Source: an archaeon
GTDB lineage: Archaea; Nanobdellota; Nanobdellia; Pacearchaeales; UBA284
Assembly (NCBI GenBank): GCA_030612665.1
Contig: JAUWNL010000003.1
Location: 1-55,247 of the forward strand
Reading direction: 5' to 3'
DNA length: 55,247 nucleotides
The notes under the pieces are model-generated. The model was not told the DNA's origin. It saw nothing but the letters and a program-made list of their open reading frames with translations, and made no database searches. Every line of letters begins with the position of its first letter. The first letter of the stretch is position 1. The translations under genes and the position numbers were made by a program. Of the stretch, positions 39,101-49,169 are shown piece by piece.

Positions 39101-41494
39101 CTAAACCTTCAAACTAATTATTCTACTGATACCTTCATGCATTGTGGCTCCATAAAGAGTATCTGCTTGGCTCATTGTTGCATCATTATGGCTGATTATT
39201 ATATATTGAGATTGTTTTATATGGCTTCTTAATAATGAAGAAAGCTTTTCACTGTTGTGTTTATCAAGAGCTGCATCAATCTCATCGAGAATATAAAAAC
39301 AATAAGGCTTGAATTCTTGAATAGCGAAAATAAAGGAGATAGCTACAATAACTTTTTCCCCTCCTGATAACGATGAGGCATCAACTTCTTTACCCTTTCC
39401 AATTTTCACGATTATGTCAACTCCACCAGAAAAAGGATCTTGTTTGTTTTCAAGTTCTAACAAGGCTTTGCCTTTATCACTAAGCTTTATAAAATTATTG
39501 CCAAACCCTTCATTAAGTCTATTGAAAGTTTCCATAAAAGAACTTTTCTTTTTTTTGTCTACTTCATCAATAATCTTTAGGATTTCATCTTTCTCTTCCT
39601 TGAGCTTGTTAACTTTTTCTAGAATTTCATCATATTCTGCCTTGACCTTATCATAAACCTCCAGGGCCCTGAGGTTGACTGAACCAATTTCATCAATTTC
39701 TTTTATAGCTCTTCTGAGTTTATTTTCAAAATCAAATCTAGTTCTTCCTTTACTGATTTCTTTTATTTTTTCTTCTATATCCTTATACTCTTGAAACTCG
39801 CTTGTGAAAGCCTCTTGTTCAGCATCTATCTTAGCTTTTTCAATCCTTAAGTTATTAACTTCATTTTCTATAATCTTTGCATTACTTTCCTTAGCAACAA
39901 CATTTTTTTCATGTTCCTTGAGTTGCTCCCCCAGTTTGCTTTTCTTTTCAAGGAGTTTTTGAAATTCCCCTGTAAGACGTTTGCCTACTTTTTCTTTATC
40001 AAATACTTGCTTTTCTTTAATTCCTTTTTCTTTGAGCATTTTTTCCACAGAAGATTTAATTTCCTGTTTTTCTTTAGTGCTTTTCTTTATAATATTTCTA
40101 ATTTTATCAATATCTTTTTTTGCAAGACTTATTTCAAGATCAATATCTCGCCTTTGAGGAATTTTTTCCATATCTATTGTTTCAAGAACTTTGTCAAGCC
40201 TTTCTATATCTATTTTTCCGATTTTTTCAAGCTTTTTACAGTCTTTATCTATTTCTTTGATAATTTCCTGAACTTTTGGGGTGAGATTATAAATATCTTT
40301 TTCATCAATAAGTTTCTGGAGCTCTTGACGATATCTCTCCATTTTCCCAATAAAATCAGAAATTAATGAAAAGTTAGTGGCTGCCTGCTTAATCTTTTCA
40401 ACTATTTTTTTAATCTCAGCCTTATAGTCAATAACCTCATACCCTTCACCCCTCTCGCTTTCAAGTTTTTCAATTTCTTTGAGTATAGAGGTAATTTCAT
40501 TATTCAAACCTATCATCCTTTTTTCTATGTTGCTGTATTGTTCTTTATAATGTTCAAGCTTAATATTAACAACTGCACTTTCTGATTTAAGATCAGAAAT
40601 TTGATTGAACAATGATTCTTGTTCAACTCCAGACGTGCTCTTTATATTTTCATCAATCTCATTTACTTGTTTTTTTATCTTATTAATTTCTTCTTGAATA
40701 ATATTGACTTTATTATTTTGTTTTCCAATAATTTTTTCCTTCTCTCCAATTTTCTTGTTGAATCTAGCTCCCAAATTTTCTTTTTCCCCCATTTTCTTGA
40801 AAATAAGGCAAGCCTTATATCTTCGAATAGCTTTCTTAAGATTTTTATATTTCAATGCCTGTGCTCTTTCTTTATCAAGATTTCTTAAGTAGGCTGTTCT
40901 CTGATTGAGAATGATTTCAACTTCCTTGAGCTTGTTCTCAGTCTTTTCTAATTCTCTAAGACTTCTCTTCTTACGTTCTTCATAGATACTAATTCCTGCA
41001 ATATCTTCGATAATCCCACGTCTTTCTTCAGAATGCATTTTAACAAATTGGTCAATTTCTGCCTGAAGAATTATGTTGAAACCATAAGGGTCAATTCCCG
41101 CCTGTGCCAAAAGCTCTAGGACTTCTTGCCTGGTTTTAGTTTGATTATTTATTTTATAGATGCTTGAACCAGTTTTCTTTACAATTCTGGATATTGCAAC
41201 TTCTTTTTCTGGCAACGAAAAAGTATTGTCAGAATTATCAAAAACCATAGTTACTTTAGCTTGTTGTGCAGCTTTCCCTTCTTTACCTCCATGAAAAATC
41301 AAGTTAGAGGCTCTCAAAGCCCTCATACTCTTAACCCTTAATCTTCCAAGAACAAAACAAATAGCGTCAGCTAAGTTACTCTTGCCTGCTCCATTAGGTC
41401 CAACCACAACATTCAAACCTTTTTCAAGCAAAAGATCAGTTGGATGAGCAAATGACTTGAAACCTTGAAGTGTTAATTTTTTTATATGTGGCAT
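39101..41494 (-). CDS. Short SMC-family ATPase (797 aa)
   Basis: GPNGAGKSNLADAICFVLG; LSGGEKVIVAISFIFAIQEFKPYCFYILDEIDAALD; coiled coil between. Confidence 0.9.
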   Translation of the reverse strand: MPHIKKLTLQGFKSFAHPTDLLLEKGLNVVVGPNGAGKSNLADAICFVLGRLRVKSMRALRASNLIFHGGKEGKAAQQAKVTMVFDNSDNTFSLPEKEVAISRIVKKTGSSIYKINNQTKTRQEVLELLAQAGIDPYGFNIILQAEIDQFVKMHSEERRGIIEDIAGISIYEERKKRSLRELEKTENKLKEVEIILNQRTAYLRNLDKERAQALKYKNLKKAIRRYKACLIFKKMGEKENLGARFNKKIGEKEKIIGKQNNKVNIIQEEINKIKKQVNEIDENIKSTSGVEQESLFNQISDLKSESAVVNIKLEHYKEQYSNIEKRMIGLNNEITSILKEIEKLESERGEGYEVIDYKAEIKKIVEKIKQAATNFSLISDFIGKMERYRQELQKLIDEKDIYNLTPKVQEIIKEIDKDCKKLEKIGKIDIERLDKVLETIDMEKIPQRRDIDLEISLAKKDIDKIRNIIKKSTKEKQEIKSSVEKMLKEKGIKEKQVFDKEKVGKRLTGEFQKLLEKKSKLGEQLKEHEKNVVAKESNAKIIENEVNNLRIEKAKIDAEQEAFTSEFQEYKDIEEKIKEISKGRTRFDFENKLRRAIKEIDEIGSVNLRALEVYDKVKAEYDEILEKVNKLKEEKDEILKIIDEVDKKKKSSFMETFNRLNEGFGNNFIKLSDKGKALLELENKQDPFSGGVDIIVKIGKGKEVDASSLSGGEKVIVAISFIFAIQEFKPYCFYILDEIDAALDKHNSEKLSSLLRSHIKQSQYIIISHNDATMSQADTLYGATMHEGISRIISLKV

Positions 41495-41590
41495 TTTTTC
41501 CTCCTTTTTTATTCCTTTATACTTCTTCGAGGCAAAACCATTATTTAAAATTTATTATGGTGGAAAAGAAAGATATTTATAACATTTTAC

Positions 41591-43189
41591 TTGAATACAT
41601 CTATGAAAAAGTGGGGGATCTTTGGAATTTTGATATTAGTATTCCTTACAATTATTTTTATTAGCGGCTGTATTGAAGAAGATATTGAGAATATTCCTGA
41701 ATCTGAATTGCAAGAAATATGTGCAGGAGAATCCTGGCCTTCTGATGGTTGTAATGTTATAGAGGATTTACAAGGGAGACAATTATGTGAAAAATGTAAG
41801 GAGTTGTTAGGTTATGTAAAAACCGATGGTGAAGGCCCAGAAGGAGGAGTAGCATCTAATTCTCAATTTAGTCTTATTGAAGGTGACAGTGAAAGTTGGA
41901 TGGTAGTAGAATCAATAATTGGAGTATATGTACCAAGCCCAACATGGTTTAGATTTGATTATCTAAATGAAGGGCCATCTTTAAGATGCAAACAATTTGC
42001 AAACTTAGAAAATGCTCAAAATAATGTTAAGCCATTAGGTGAAGCAGTTGTAGATTATGTTGGAACAACAACTGAACCTTATTTATTTGAATTTGGTGAA
42101 CGAGGTACAACTTTTGTTAATTTAGTTGTTGGTGTTTTAAACTTTCCTCCAAATAATTATGCTATTTATCAGGGTGAAGCAGAAGAAGTACAAGAAGATG
42201 GTTATCCTATACCAAAAGAAGGCCTTGAAGCAGAGGCGATTTTTAGTGCTGATAATATAGTTCAGGTTACTTCTTTTACAGGAGAAGGATTATCTGCTGA
42301 TCCGGACTTTAGTCCAGATGGAAGACAGATAGCTTTTAGTAGACTTACTAAAACAGGTGAGGATAAAAATGGAAATATGTATATTATAAATATCGATGGA
42401 ACAGGGCTCACTAAAATCGGACATGAATATCTTTATGATCCTTCTTGGAGTCCTATTGATAATAGAATATTATGTTATGGAGGAGAAGATAGTGATTTAT
42501 ATATAATTGATTTAAATGTAGATAAAACAAATGCAGTTCCTTTTGGCATGAAAAACTCACATTTAGCAATATGGAGTCCTGATGCAACAAAGATTGCTTA
42601 TGCAGTTTATGATAATAGTAATGCACCTGTCCCATCAAGTGATCCAACTTGTGATGGAACAGGAGTTTTAGGTTCAATTTGGATTATGAATTCTGATGGA
42701 ACTGGAAAAACTCAATTAACAACTGAAGAAGAGGGTTATTGCAGTGGTCCATCTTTTAGTCCAGATGGCTCAAAAATTGTTTATAACAAAGGATTCATTC
42801 ATGGCAGTACACCTTTTTTAATTCACAGACCAGCACATGAAATTTGGGTAATGAACAGTGACGGCTCAAACAAGCATGCAATCTATAAACCAGAAGCTAG
42901 CATACATTATATGTATCAAAATGCTTGGAGTAAAAATAATGAAATTATGTTTCCAAGAATTTGGTGGAAAAGAAGACCTCAAATATGGAGTATAAACTCT
43001 GATGGAACTAATCCTCAATGTTTGATTAAAGTTCCAGAACTTTCTCAACCAGAAGATGCTGCTCATGAATTTATGTATGGCGATGTTGCCTGGGATAAAA
43101 CTGGAACTAAAATAGTATCAACACAAGAAATAAATCCAGGACCAGATATTTATGAGGATTGCAATATTGTTATATTTTCTTTAGAATGA
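41591..43189 (+). CDS. Lipoprotein with TolB/PD40-like beta-propeller
   Basis: LTIIFISGC lipobox; repeated FSPDGRQIAFSR, PSFSPDGSKIVYNKG, WVMNSDGSNKH. Confidence 0.85.
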   Translation: MNTSMKKWGIFGILILVFLTIIFISGCIEEDIENIPESELQEICAGESWPSDGCNVIEDLQGRQLCEKCKELLGYVKTDGEGPEGGVASNSQFSLIEGDSESWMVVESIIGVYVPSPTWFRFDYLNEGPSLRCKQFANLENAQNNVKPLGEAVVDYVGTTTEPYLFEFGERGTTFVNLVVGVLNFPPNNYAIYQGEAEEVQEDGYPIPKEGLEAEAIFSADNIVQVTSFTGEGLSADPDFSPDGRQIAFSRLTKTGEDKNGNMYIINIDGTGLTKIGHEYLYDPSWSPIDNRILCYGGEDSDLYIIDLNVDKTNAVPFGMKNSHLAIWSPDATKIAYAVYDNSNAPVPSSDPTCDGTGVLGSIWIMNSDGTGKTQLTTEEEGYCSGPSFSPDGSKIVYNKGFIHGSTPFLIHRPAHEIWVMNSDGSNKHAIYKPEASIHYMYQNAWSKNNEIMFPRIWWKRRPQIWSINSDGTNPQCLIKVPELSQPEDAAHEFMYGDVAWDKTGTKIVSTQEINPGPDIYEDCNIVIFSLE

Positions 43190-44163
43190 AATCAAAATAT
43201 ATTGTGATTGGAATAATAATTTTAGTGATAATAGTTGGGGTTATTTTTATTATTAATCCTTTTAAACAAGAAGCAGAAACAGGAGATGGGGGAAATGGAC
43301 AAACATCTGAATCTGTTGAACCTCTTGAAGTAACCCAGCTCACTTCTTTTGAAAATGCTATTGACCCAGATTGGAGCCCTGATGGAAGCCAAATTGTTTT
43401 TTGTCGTATGCAGGGGCAGACTCAAACTCTATACTTAATCAATGCTGATGGAACTGGACTCACAGAAATTGGCCTGGGGTTTGACCCATCCTGGAGTCCT
43501 GTAGAAGATAACATAGCATACGAATTGAACAATCAGATTTACACTATGAACTCTGATGGGAAGGACAATTCTCCATTGACAACTGAGCCAAGCAATTCCC
43601 AGCCTGCTTGGAATCCAGATGGAACTAAAATTGCATATACTCATTATGAATCTGGAAAACCATCAATTTGGATAATGAATTCTAATGGAACAGAAAAAAC
43701 TCAACTTACTACAGAAGAGGATGAGCCATGTTCCTGGCAGTCTTTTAGTTATGATGGCTCAAAAATCGTTTATATTAAAGGACAAGTATGGTATCCTAGT
43801 TCTGAAAGATTTCCAAAAGTGCCAAATGAGATTTGGATTATGAATAATGATGGCTCAAACAAACATCAGATATATGCTCCAAGTGATACTTATCAGTGGA
43901 TATTCCAACGAGCATGGAATAAAAATGAGGAGATTATATTTGGAACATCTCCCCTCCAAGAAATAAAAATTCCAGAAATTGGGATTATAAATAGTGATGG
44001 TAGTAATCTTAGATTTATACTTAATCCTCCAATGGATTCTTTAGGTATGCCTGAATGTATTTATGGTGATACTGTTTGGGATAATTTTGGGACTAAAATA
44101 GCACTCACTAAAAAAATGATAGATGGACCAATCAACATCGCTACTGTTTCTTGGGAAGAATAA
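43186..44163 (+). CDS. TM-anchored TolB/PD40-like beta-propeller paralogue
   Basis: MKSKYIVIGIIILVIIVGVIFI; DPDWSPDGSQIVFCR, AWNPDGTKIAYTHY; ATGA overlap with upstream gene. Confidence 0.85.
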   Translation: MKSKYIVIGIIILVIIVGVIFIINPFKQEAETGDGGNGQTSESVEPLEVTQLTSFENAIDPDWSPDGSQIVFCRMQGQTQTLYLINADGTGLTEIGLGFDPSWSPVEDNIAYELNNQIYTMNSDGKDNSPLTTEPSNSQPAWNPDGTKIAYTHYESGKPSIWIMNSNGTEKTQLTTEEDEPCSWQSFSYDGSKIVYIKGQVWYPSSERFPKVPNEIWIMNNDGSNKHQIYAPSDTYQWIFQRAWNKNEEIIFGTSPLQEIKIPEIGIINSDGSNLRFILNPPMDSLGMPECIYGDTVWDNFGTKIALTKKMIDGPINIATVSWEE

Positions 44164-44176
44164 ATTAAAATATAAA

Positions 44177-44389
44177 ATGAAAAGAATATTAAAAAAAATT
44201 AATAAACCCCAAAAAATCTTCTTTGCAATCCTTATAGCTTTTGCAGTTATTTCTTTTTGGAGGGGAGTTTGGGGTTTAATGGATTTATATTTATTTCCAA
44301 ATGATTATGAACTAAGTCTTTGGATATCAGTAATGCTTGGTATTGGGATTCTTATCCTCAGTGGATACTCACTTAGAAAATTGATTTAG
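44177..44389 (+). CDS. Small membrane protein, two TM
   Basis: MKRILKKINKPQKIFFAILIAFAVISFWRGVWGLMDLYL...; start refined. Confidence 0.6.
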   Translation: MKRILKKINKPQKIFFAILIAFAVISFWRGVWGLMDLYLFPNDYELSLWISVMLGIGILILSGYSLRKLI

Positions 44390-44499
44390 AAAATTAATAT
44401 CCTCTCTTTTAATGTTTTTTTATATGTTTAAAATTATTTAAAATTTATTATGCTGAATTAAACGATACTCTTTTATACTTCTTGTCCCTATTTTTTATT

Positions 44500-45054
44500 A
44501 TGACTTTAATAGATCTTTTGAGAAAGCATTCTCTTGTTATTGGTATAATCGCCATGATTCTTTTGGTTATAGGCACAATTGTCGAAGGCGGCTCATTGCT
44601 TCAGAAATTGCTTTTTGTGATTGGTGCACCAGTATTAGGATTTACTGCTTATTTAAATAAACAAAAAATGTTTATAACACTTCAAATAATTGTATCAATC
44701 GGCGCAATTCTTGCATTTTTTGGTGACATCTATACGATTTTAAGATATACTATTTTAGTTGGTAGTGCAATATTTGCGATTGGCTATTTAATAAAAATAA
44801 ATTATTATAAAAAAGATTTATGGTGGCCATTGGGAGGTTTAGGTCTTTTAAGCATAGCAGTAGGATTTGCAACAAATGCAATTGCTTTCCCAATATTGTT
44901 TAATTCTCTACTCGCTGCGGGTGGAATTTTAGTGGCTATTTATTCTGCAATTGGATTTTTCCATTTTAAGGTTAGAATCGCAGCCATTTGGCTTATATTA
45001 AATATAATATTTAGTATAAACCCCCTAAGAATCGTTTTTTCTCAAATTTTATGA
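44500..45054 (+). CDS. Multi-TM hypothetical protein
   Basis: Several hydrophobic helices; start refined to MTLIDLLRKH. Confidence 0.6.
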   Translation: MTLIDLLRKHSLVIGIIAMILLVIGTIVEGGSLLQKLLFVIGAPVLGFTAYLNKQKMFITLQIIVSIGAILAFFGDIYTILRYTILVGSAIFAIGYLIKINYYKKDLWWPLGGLGLLSIAVGFATNAIAFPILFNSLLAAGGILVAIYSAIGFFHFKVRIAAIWLILNIIFSINPLRIVFSQIL

Positions 45055-45079
45055 TAGAAAATCAGAAATATATCAGAAA

Positions 45080-45775
45080 TCAGAAATCCTTGAGCCTTTT
45101 TTGCGTTTTTTTATTGACATGGTTCTTCCATGTCTGCCATGTCTTACGTACTATTCCAAGTTCAGCAAATTCATCACCTTGTTCTCTGAGAAATTTCTTA
45201 CAAAGCGGATCAGCAGGATAACCAGAACCACACTCAATTCCATATTTTATTTTTATTTTTTCAATCTCTGCATCTCTCGTTACTTTACCAAGAATCGATG
45301 CAGCACTGACAATAGCATGATTTACATCAGCCTTATGTTCACATCTCATGTTTATTTTCACATTTTTATTTTCAATAATGTGTTTCATCAAATAATCTTT
45401 CCATGATTCTCTATTAACAGAAGGGCAATCAATAATAATCTCTACTTCCTTTAGTTTTAGTTCATCGACTTTTTTCATAAGCAGATTGATAATTTCAGCT
45501 GCTTTTATGGCTTCAACTTTATTAAGATTAATTCCAGAATTTAATTGATGGTCTATTTCTTGTGCAGGGATTTTAATAATATAATGTGCAGAAATAAATT
45601 TCTTTATTCTTTTAGCAAGTAACTCGCGTCTTCTTGGAGTAATCATTTTTGAATCCTTAGCTCCTAGTTCCTTGAGGATTTTAATTTGTTTTTCATCTGC
45701 AAGGATTCCTGCAAGTACCATTGGTCCAATTACTGGACCACGTCCAGAATCATCAATTCCAATGAAGTATTTCAT
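45080..45775 (-). CDS. rnhB: Ribonuclease HII
   Basis: FIGIDDSGRGPVIGPMVLAGI; KLKEVEIIIDCPSVN; KADVNHAIVSAASILGKVTRD. Confidence 0.95.
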   Translation of the reverse strand: MKYFIGIDDSGRGPVIGPMVLAGILADEKQIKILKELGAKDSKMITPRRRELLAKRIKKFISAHYIIKIPAQEIDHQLNSGINLNKVEAIKAAEIINLLMKKVDELKLKEVEIIIDCPSVNRESWKDYLMKHIIENKNVKINMRCEHKADVNHAIVSAASILGKVTRDAEIEKIKIKYGIECGSGYPADPLCKKFLREQGDEFAELGIVRKTWQTWKNHVNKKTQKRLKDF

Positions 45776-46419
45776 TTTTCAAAAAATCCTCCATGAGTAT
45801 ATTTTCTATTTATGACTGAAAGTACTTTAAATTCATTAGTATATTTGTTTTTTCTTATATTTCCTTTCATTATTTTATAATCTTCTGTTTTTAATTCAAG
45901 ATTTTCCAAAGCTTTTTTTGGATTTTCTAAAAGCAAATTTACATCTTTCCTTTTAAATGCCATATAATCTAACCACAAACTTTTTGGTCTATAGATCCCA
46001 TTTTTTCCGCACATCTCTTGTATTATATCAAAAGAAAGAATGATTAAAGAGTCAATATTATCTAATAATTCTTTTTTAAGTTCTTCAATATTAAATCTAT
46101 CGGCAATAGGTTTAACTTTATGAGAGAAAAAAGCATAATATACTTCAGGATCTTTGAAAAAAAAATCCAATTGGCTATATCTCCCCTCTGCAAGATTTTT
46201 ATGTAATAAATATTGTCTTTCAAGAATTAGAAATCTATCTTTATAATGGCCTCCTTTTACTTCTACACATCTATGCTTATCAAAATCAGTTATGTCTATC
46301 TCTCCAACTTCTCGATTATTTCCTAAATGTGTTCTTTTTCCCTTGAATAAACCTTGGAATAATTCTTCAAAAGTTTCTCCAATTATTATTTTTCCAAGTT
46401 CAACTCCAATAGTGGTCAT
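45772..46419 (-). CDS. Hypothetical protein, possible PD-(D/E)XK nuclease fold
   Basis: GEIDITDFDKHRCVEVKGGHYKDR resembles D-x(n)-ExK; overlaps rnhB by 4 nt. Confidence 0.45.
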   Translation of the reverse strand: MTTIGVELGKIIIGETFEELFQGLFKGKRTHLGNNREVGEIDITDFDKHRCVEVKGGHYKDRFLILERQYLLHKNLAEGRYSQLDFFFKDPEVYYAFFSHKVKPIADRFNIEELKKELLDNIDSLIILSFDIIQEMCGKNGIYRPKSLWLDYMAFKRKDVNLLLENPKKALENLELKTEDYKIMKGNIRKNKYTNEFKVLSVINRKYTHGGFFEK

Positions 46420-46434
46420 TTTTCCTTAGCCAAA

Positions 46435-46510
46435 TAGCGAGGGCGGGATTTGAACCACGCGACCTCAGGGTTATGGGCCCTGCGAGCACTCCAGGCTGCT
46501 CCACCTCGCT
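46435..46510 (-). tRNA. Initiator tRNA-Met (CAU)
   Basis: AGCGAGG/CCTCGCT acceptor with A1-U72; anticodon stem CAGGG/CCCTG (three G-C pairs), loop CCCATAA. Confidence 0.93.
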
Positions 46511-46562
46511 ATCACTATTTTAAATAAAAAGATTTTTTAAACCTTGCTATACTCTATTTAGC

Positions 46563-46811
46563 ATGTCAGGACCAGGACAAGGAAAATATCCTATTAAAGC
46601 AAAAGTTTATTTGCATGAAAAAGGAAAGAGCCGAGCTCGTATTACTCATATAGATATTGAAAGTCCTGAGATTGCGAGAATCATAGGAAAAGAGGCTACT
46701 TATTGTGCAGGCAAGTCAGGAGGTTGTTTTATTGGCTTGAAAAAAGAAATGATTAAAAGAGCTGAAAACATTATCAAGAAAAGAAAAAAGGCAGAAAAAA
46801 ATGAGACATAA
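46563..46811 (+). CDS. Small basic hypothetical protein, 82 aa
   Basis: MSGPGQGKYPIKAKVYLHEKGKSRARITHIDIESPEIARIIGKEATYCAGKSGGCFIGLKK. Confidence 0.6.
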   Translation: MSGPGQGKYPIKAKVYLHEKGKSRARITHIDIESPEIARIIGKEATYCAGKSGGCFIGLKKEMIKRAENIIKKRKKAEKNET

Positions 46812-47031
46812 AATTAATTTTATAAGATATGAAGGATTCATACTTGTTGGTTTTATTATAGCTATGGGCGCTATGATAAAGATAACTGGAGTTTATGATT
46901 TTTCTTCTAATTGGTTTTGGTTCCTCGTTGGAATAGGACTTGTTATTGAGGGAACAATTTCATTCATCAAACAACGCCGTTTTGATAGAAAGTTTAAGAT
47001 AATTGAGAGAAAAGGAATCAAGGAATATTAA
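46801..47031 (+). CDS. Small membrane protein, two TM
   Basis: Intact ORF overlapping upstream stop by 11 nt. Confidence 0.55.
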   Translation: MRHKINFIRYEGFILVGFIIAMGAMIKITGVYDFSSNWFWFLVGIGLVIEGTISFIKQRRFDRKFKIIERKGIKEY

Positions 47032-47117
47032 CAAAATAGATTAACAAAACATATTAATAAAACATATTGACATCTTAATCCCAAAGTTTAAAAATTAAAA
47101 ATCATCTATTCCTGTAT

Positions 47118-47199
47118 GCCGGGATGGCCCAACGGTAAGGCGCAAGGTTGCTAACCTTGTTTCCGCAAGGATATCTGGGTTCGATTCCCAGTCCCGGCG
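47118..47199 (+). tRNA. tRNA-Ser (GCU)
   Basis: GCCGGGA/TCCCGGC acceptor, loop TTGCTAA, long variable arm, GGTTCGATTCC. Confidence 0.95.
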
Positions 47200-47253
47200 T
47201 TTTAGAATTCTTAATAAACATTAATAATTAAAAAAGAAAAGATTTTTATTATT

Positions 47254-49050
47254 CTACCTGAAACCATAATGTTTCTTATGTACTGAAAAGTTGATTTCAA
47301 AGGGAAACTTAATCTTTTTTCTGAAGATAAATCCAAGAATTCCTGTTGCTACAATTACAGCTCCAACAATTATCCAAGCCCAGACTGGCAAGCCTAGCCA
47401 CCATTTGTTTCCTATCCAATCAAACTTAATTTTTTCTTCAATCCATTCTTTAACATCATTATATGCTCTTTCAAACCACTGGAAAACTATGAACTTAGAA
47501 GATTTTTCACACGAGTTATTTATACATTCAAAACCTAAAGCACATCCACAATCTTGGCAACAGGTTGTTGAATTTTCATCAGGGTCACAAATACCATCAC
47601 CACATCCTGGTCCTGTTCCTACAGTTTCTCCAGTTATCCTTTTATCAGAGACAATTACAAAATCACTGAACCCAGGACTTTCAGCTTCAAAGAAAGCGTA
47701 ATTTATTTCATCTTGACTTAAGTCTTCTGTATCAAGTTCTTCCCAGCCTTCCTTGTATCTGTTGAGATTAGTCGTATCCCTGTGATGATCATAGAAGAAT
47801 GATTTAGCAATAGAAAATTCTATATTAACACTTGTCAAATCCTCGTCACTAATTCCAGTTGGTTCTATCTGGAAATATTTGTAAACCTTATTATCCTCAG
47901 AATATTTTGTTACACCAGCAGTCGTAATACTAATAACTTGTTTTACTTTCAAACAAGTATTACTCAAAGCTTTATTTGGAATAATTGTAATTTTTCTTAT
48001 TCCAATTTCCTCATTATCAACTTCATAATCTATTGTTGCTCCAGCTTCGAGAATATCCCAACATTTTTCTTCTGTTCTTGGTTCTGGCTCTCCTTCTCCC
48101 TCGCCCTCGCCTTCGGCTTCACCCTCACTTTCTGCCTCACCTTCTGCTGGTGGTTCTTCGAGGACAGTGTAATTTGCAGTCACCCGATGAAAATTTCCTG
48201 CTCTATCAGTTGCTGTGAAGGTTGCAGTTTTTTGTCCAGCACTGTTTGTATTACATCCAGTTCCAGAACAAGTTATTTCATTATCAAGATTATCTGTAGC
48301 AGTGCAATTACAGTTTATGGATTGATCTATATCATATTCAGAATCATTTGCAACCCCCGTACTGGTTATTACTGGATCAGTCCAGTCTATGGTTAAAGTT
48401 CTTGTTTCACTTGAATTTATTCTTTTGAGAGTATCATTACAGGTAATATTCCAAGTATGGTGCCCTTCAGGAAGATTTGTCTGAAAAAAATTATTTTGAG
48501 AACCATTTAATAAAGGAATTTGTGTGGATGTTAGATTAGTTATATTTTTTTGTTCTGTTACATTCCAAGTCAAATAGCAAGTATGTAATAGAACATCTGA
48601 GGGAGTGTAATCAAATGAAATATTTGTTGAAGGTGTATTTAAATTATTTATAGGATCATTTAAATTAATTACAGGAAAAGTGTTATCAACTATGACATTT
48701 GTGCTTATATCTGAAGCTTCAGTATATTCATCAAGAAGTGCTGCTCTCCCAATTGCATTAAATGTATAAGTACCATCACTTAATTGGATAGAATTATTAT
48801 CACAAATAAAAGTCTTGTCTGTACTACTTGCAGTATCATTAAAACAAATAAGAGTCCATTCAGGATTGTTGCTGTAAAAAGATACATTATCAGCAATTCC
48901 AGTAATTGTTGTATTAAAAGTATAAGTTCCATTTATTACATCCTCATCTGCAGGAGCATTTAAGGTAATTCCACTAATCTCTGCAATTGCAAAACATGCC
49001 AGAAGAATTATGATAATTGTTGATGAAAAAATTAAATATTTCTTGTTCAT
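47254..49050 (-). CDS. Secreted Ig-like protein with PGF-pre-PGF-like domain, Cys-rich module, C-terminal TM
   Basis: EFSIAKSFFYDHHRDTTNLNRYKEGWEELDT...FEAESPGFSDFVIVS; CGDGICDPDENSTTCCQDCGC; acidic AEGEAESEGEAEGEGEGEGEPEP linker. Confidence 0.75.
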   Translation of the reverse strand: MNKKYLIFSSTIIIILLACFAIAEISGITLNAPADEDVINGTYTFNTTITGIADNVSFYSNNPEWTLICFNDTASSTDKTFICDNNSIQLSDGTYTFNAIGRAALLDEYTEASDISTNVIVDNTFPVINLNDPINNLNTPSTNISFDYTPSDVLLHTCYLTWNVTEQKNITNLTSTQIPLLNGSQNNFFQTNLPEGHHTWNITCNDTLKRINSSETRTLTIDWTDPVITSTGVANDSEYDIDQSINCNCTATDNLDNEITCSGTGCNTNSAGQKTATFTATDRAGNFHRVTANYTVLEEPPAEGEAESEGEAEGEGEGEGEPEPRTEEKCWDILEAGATIDYEVDNEEIGIRKITIIPNKALSNTCLKVKQVISITTAGVTKYSEDNKVYKYFQIEPTGISDEDLTSVNIEFSIAKSFFYDHHRDTTNLNRYKEGWEELDTEDLSQDEINYAFFEAESPGFSDFVIVSDKRITGETVGTGPGCGDGICDPDENSTTCCQDCGCALGFECINNSCEKSSKFIVFQWFERAYNDVKEWIEEKIKFDWIGNKWWLGLPVWAWIIVGAVIVATGILGFIFRKKIKFPFEINFSVHKKHYGFR

Positions 49051-49169
49051 TTTCCTCTTTTGTTTCCTCTTTTATCTTGCTCTTTATAAAAAATTAAGGG
49101 AAAAATAGTTTAAATATATTTCGTTGGTACAATGCAAATATAAAACATAAAGAAATAAAAGAGGTAAAG

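Noticed and set aside
45055-45080. ATCAGAAAT direct repeats before rnhB stop
   Set aside because: Too short and AT-rich to support a specific function.
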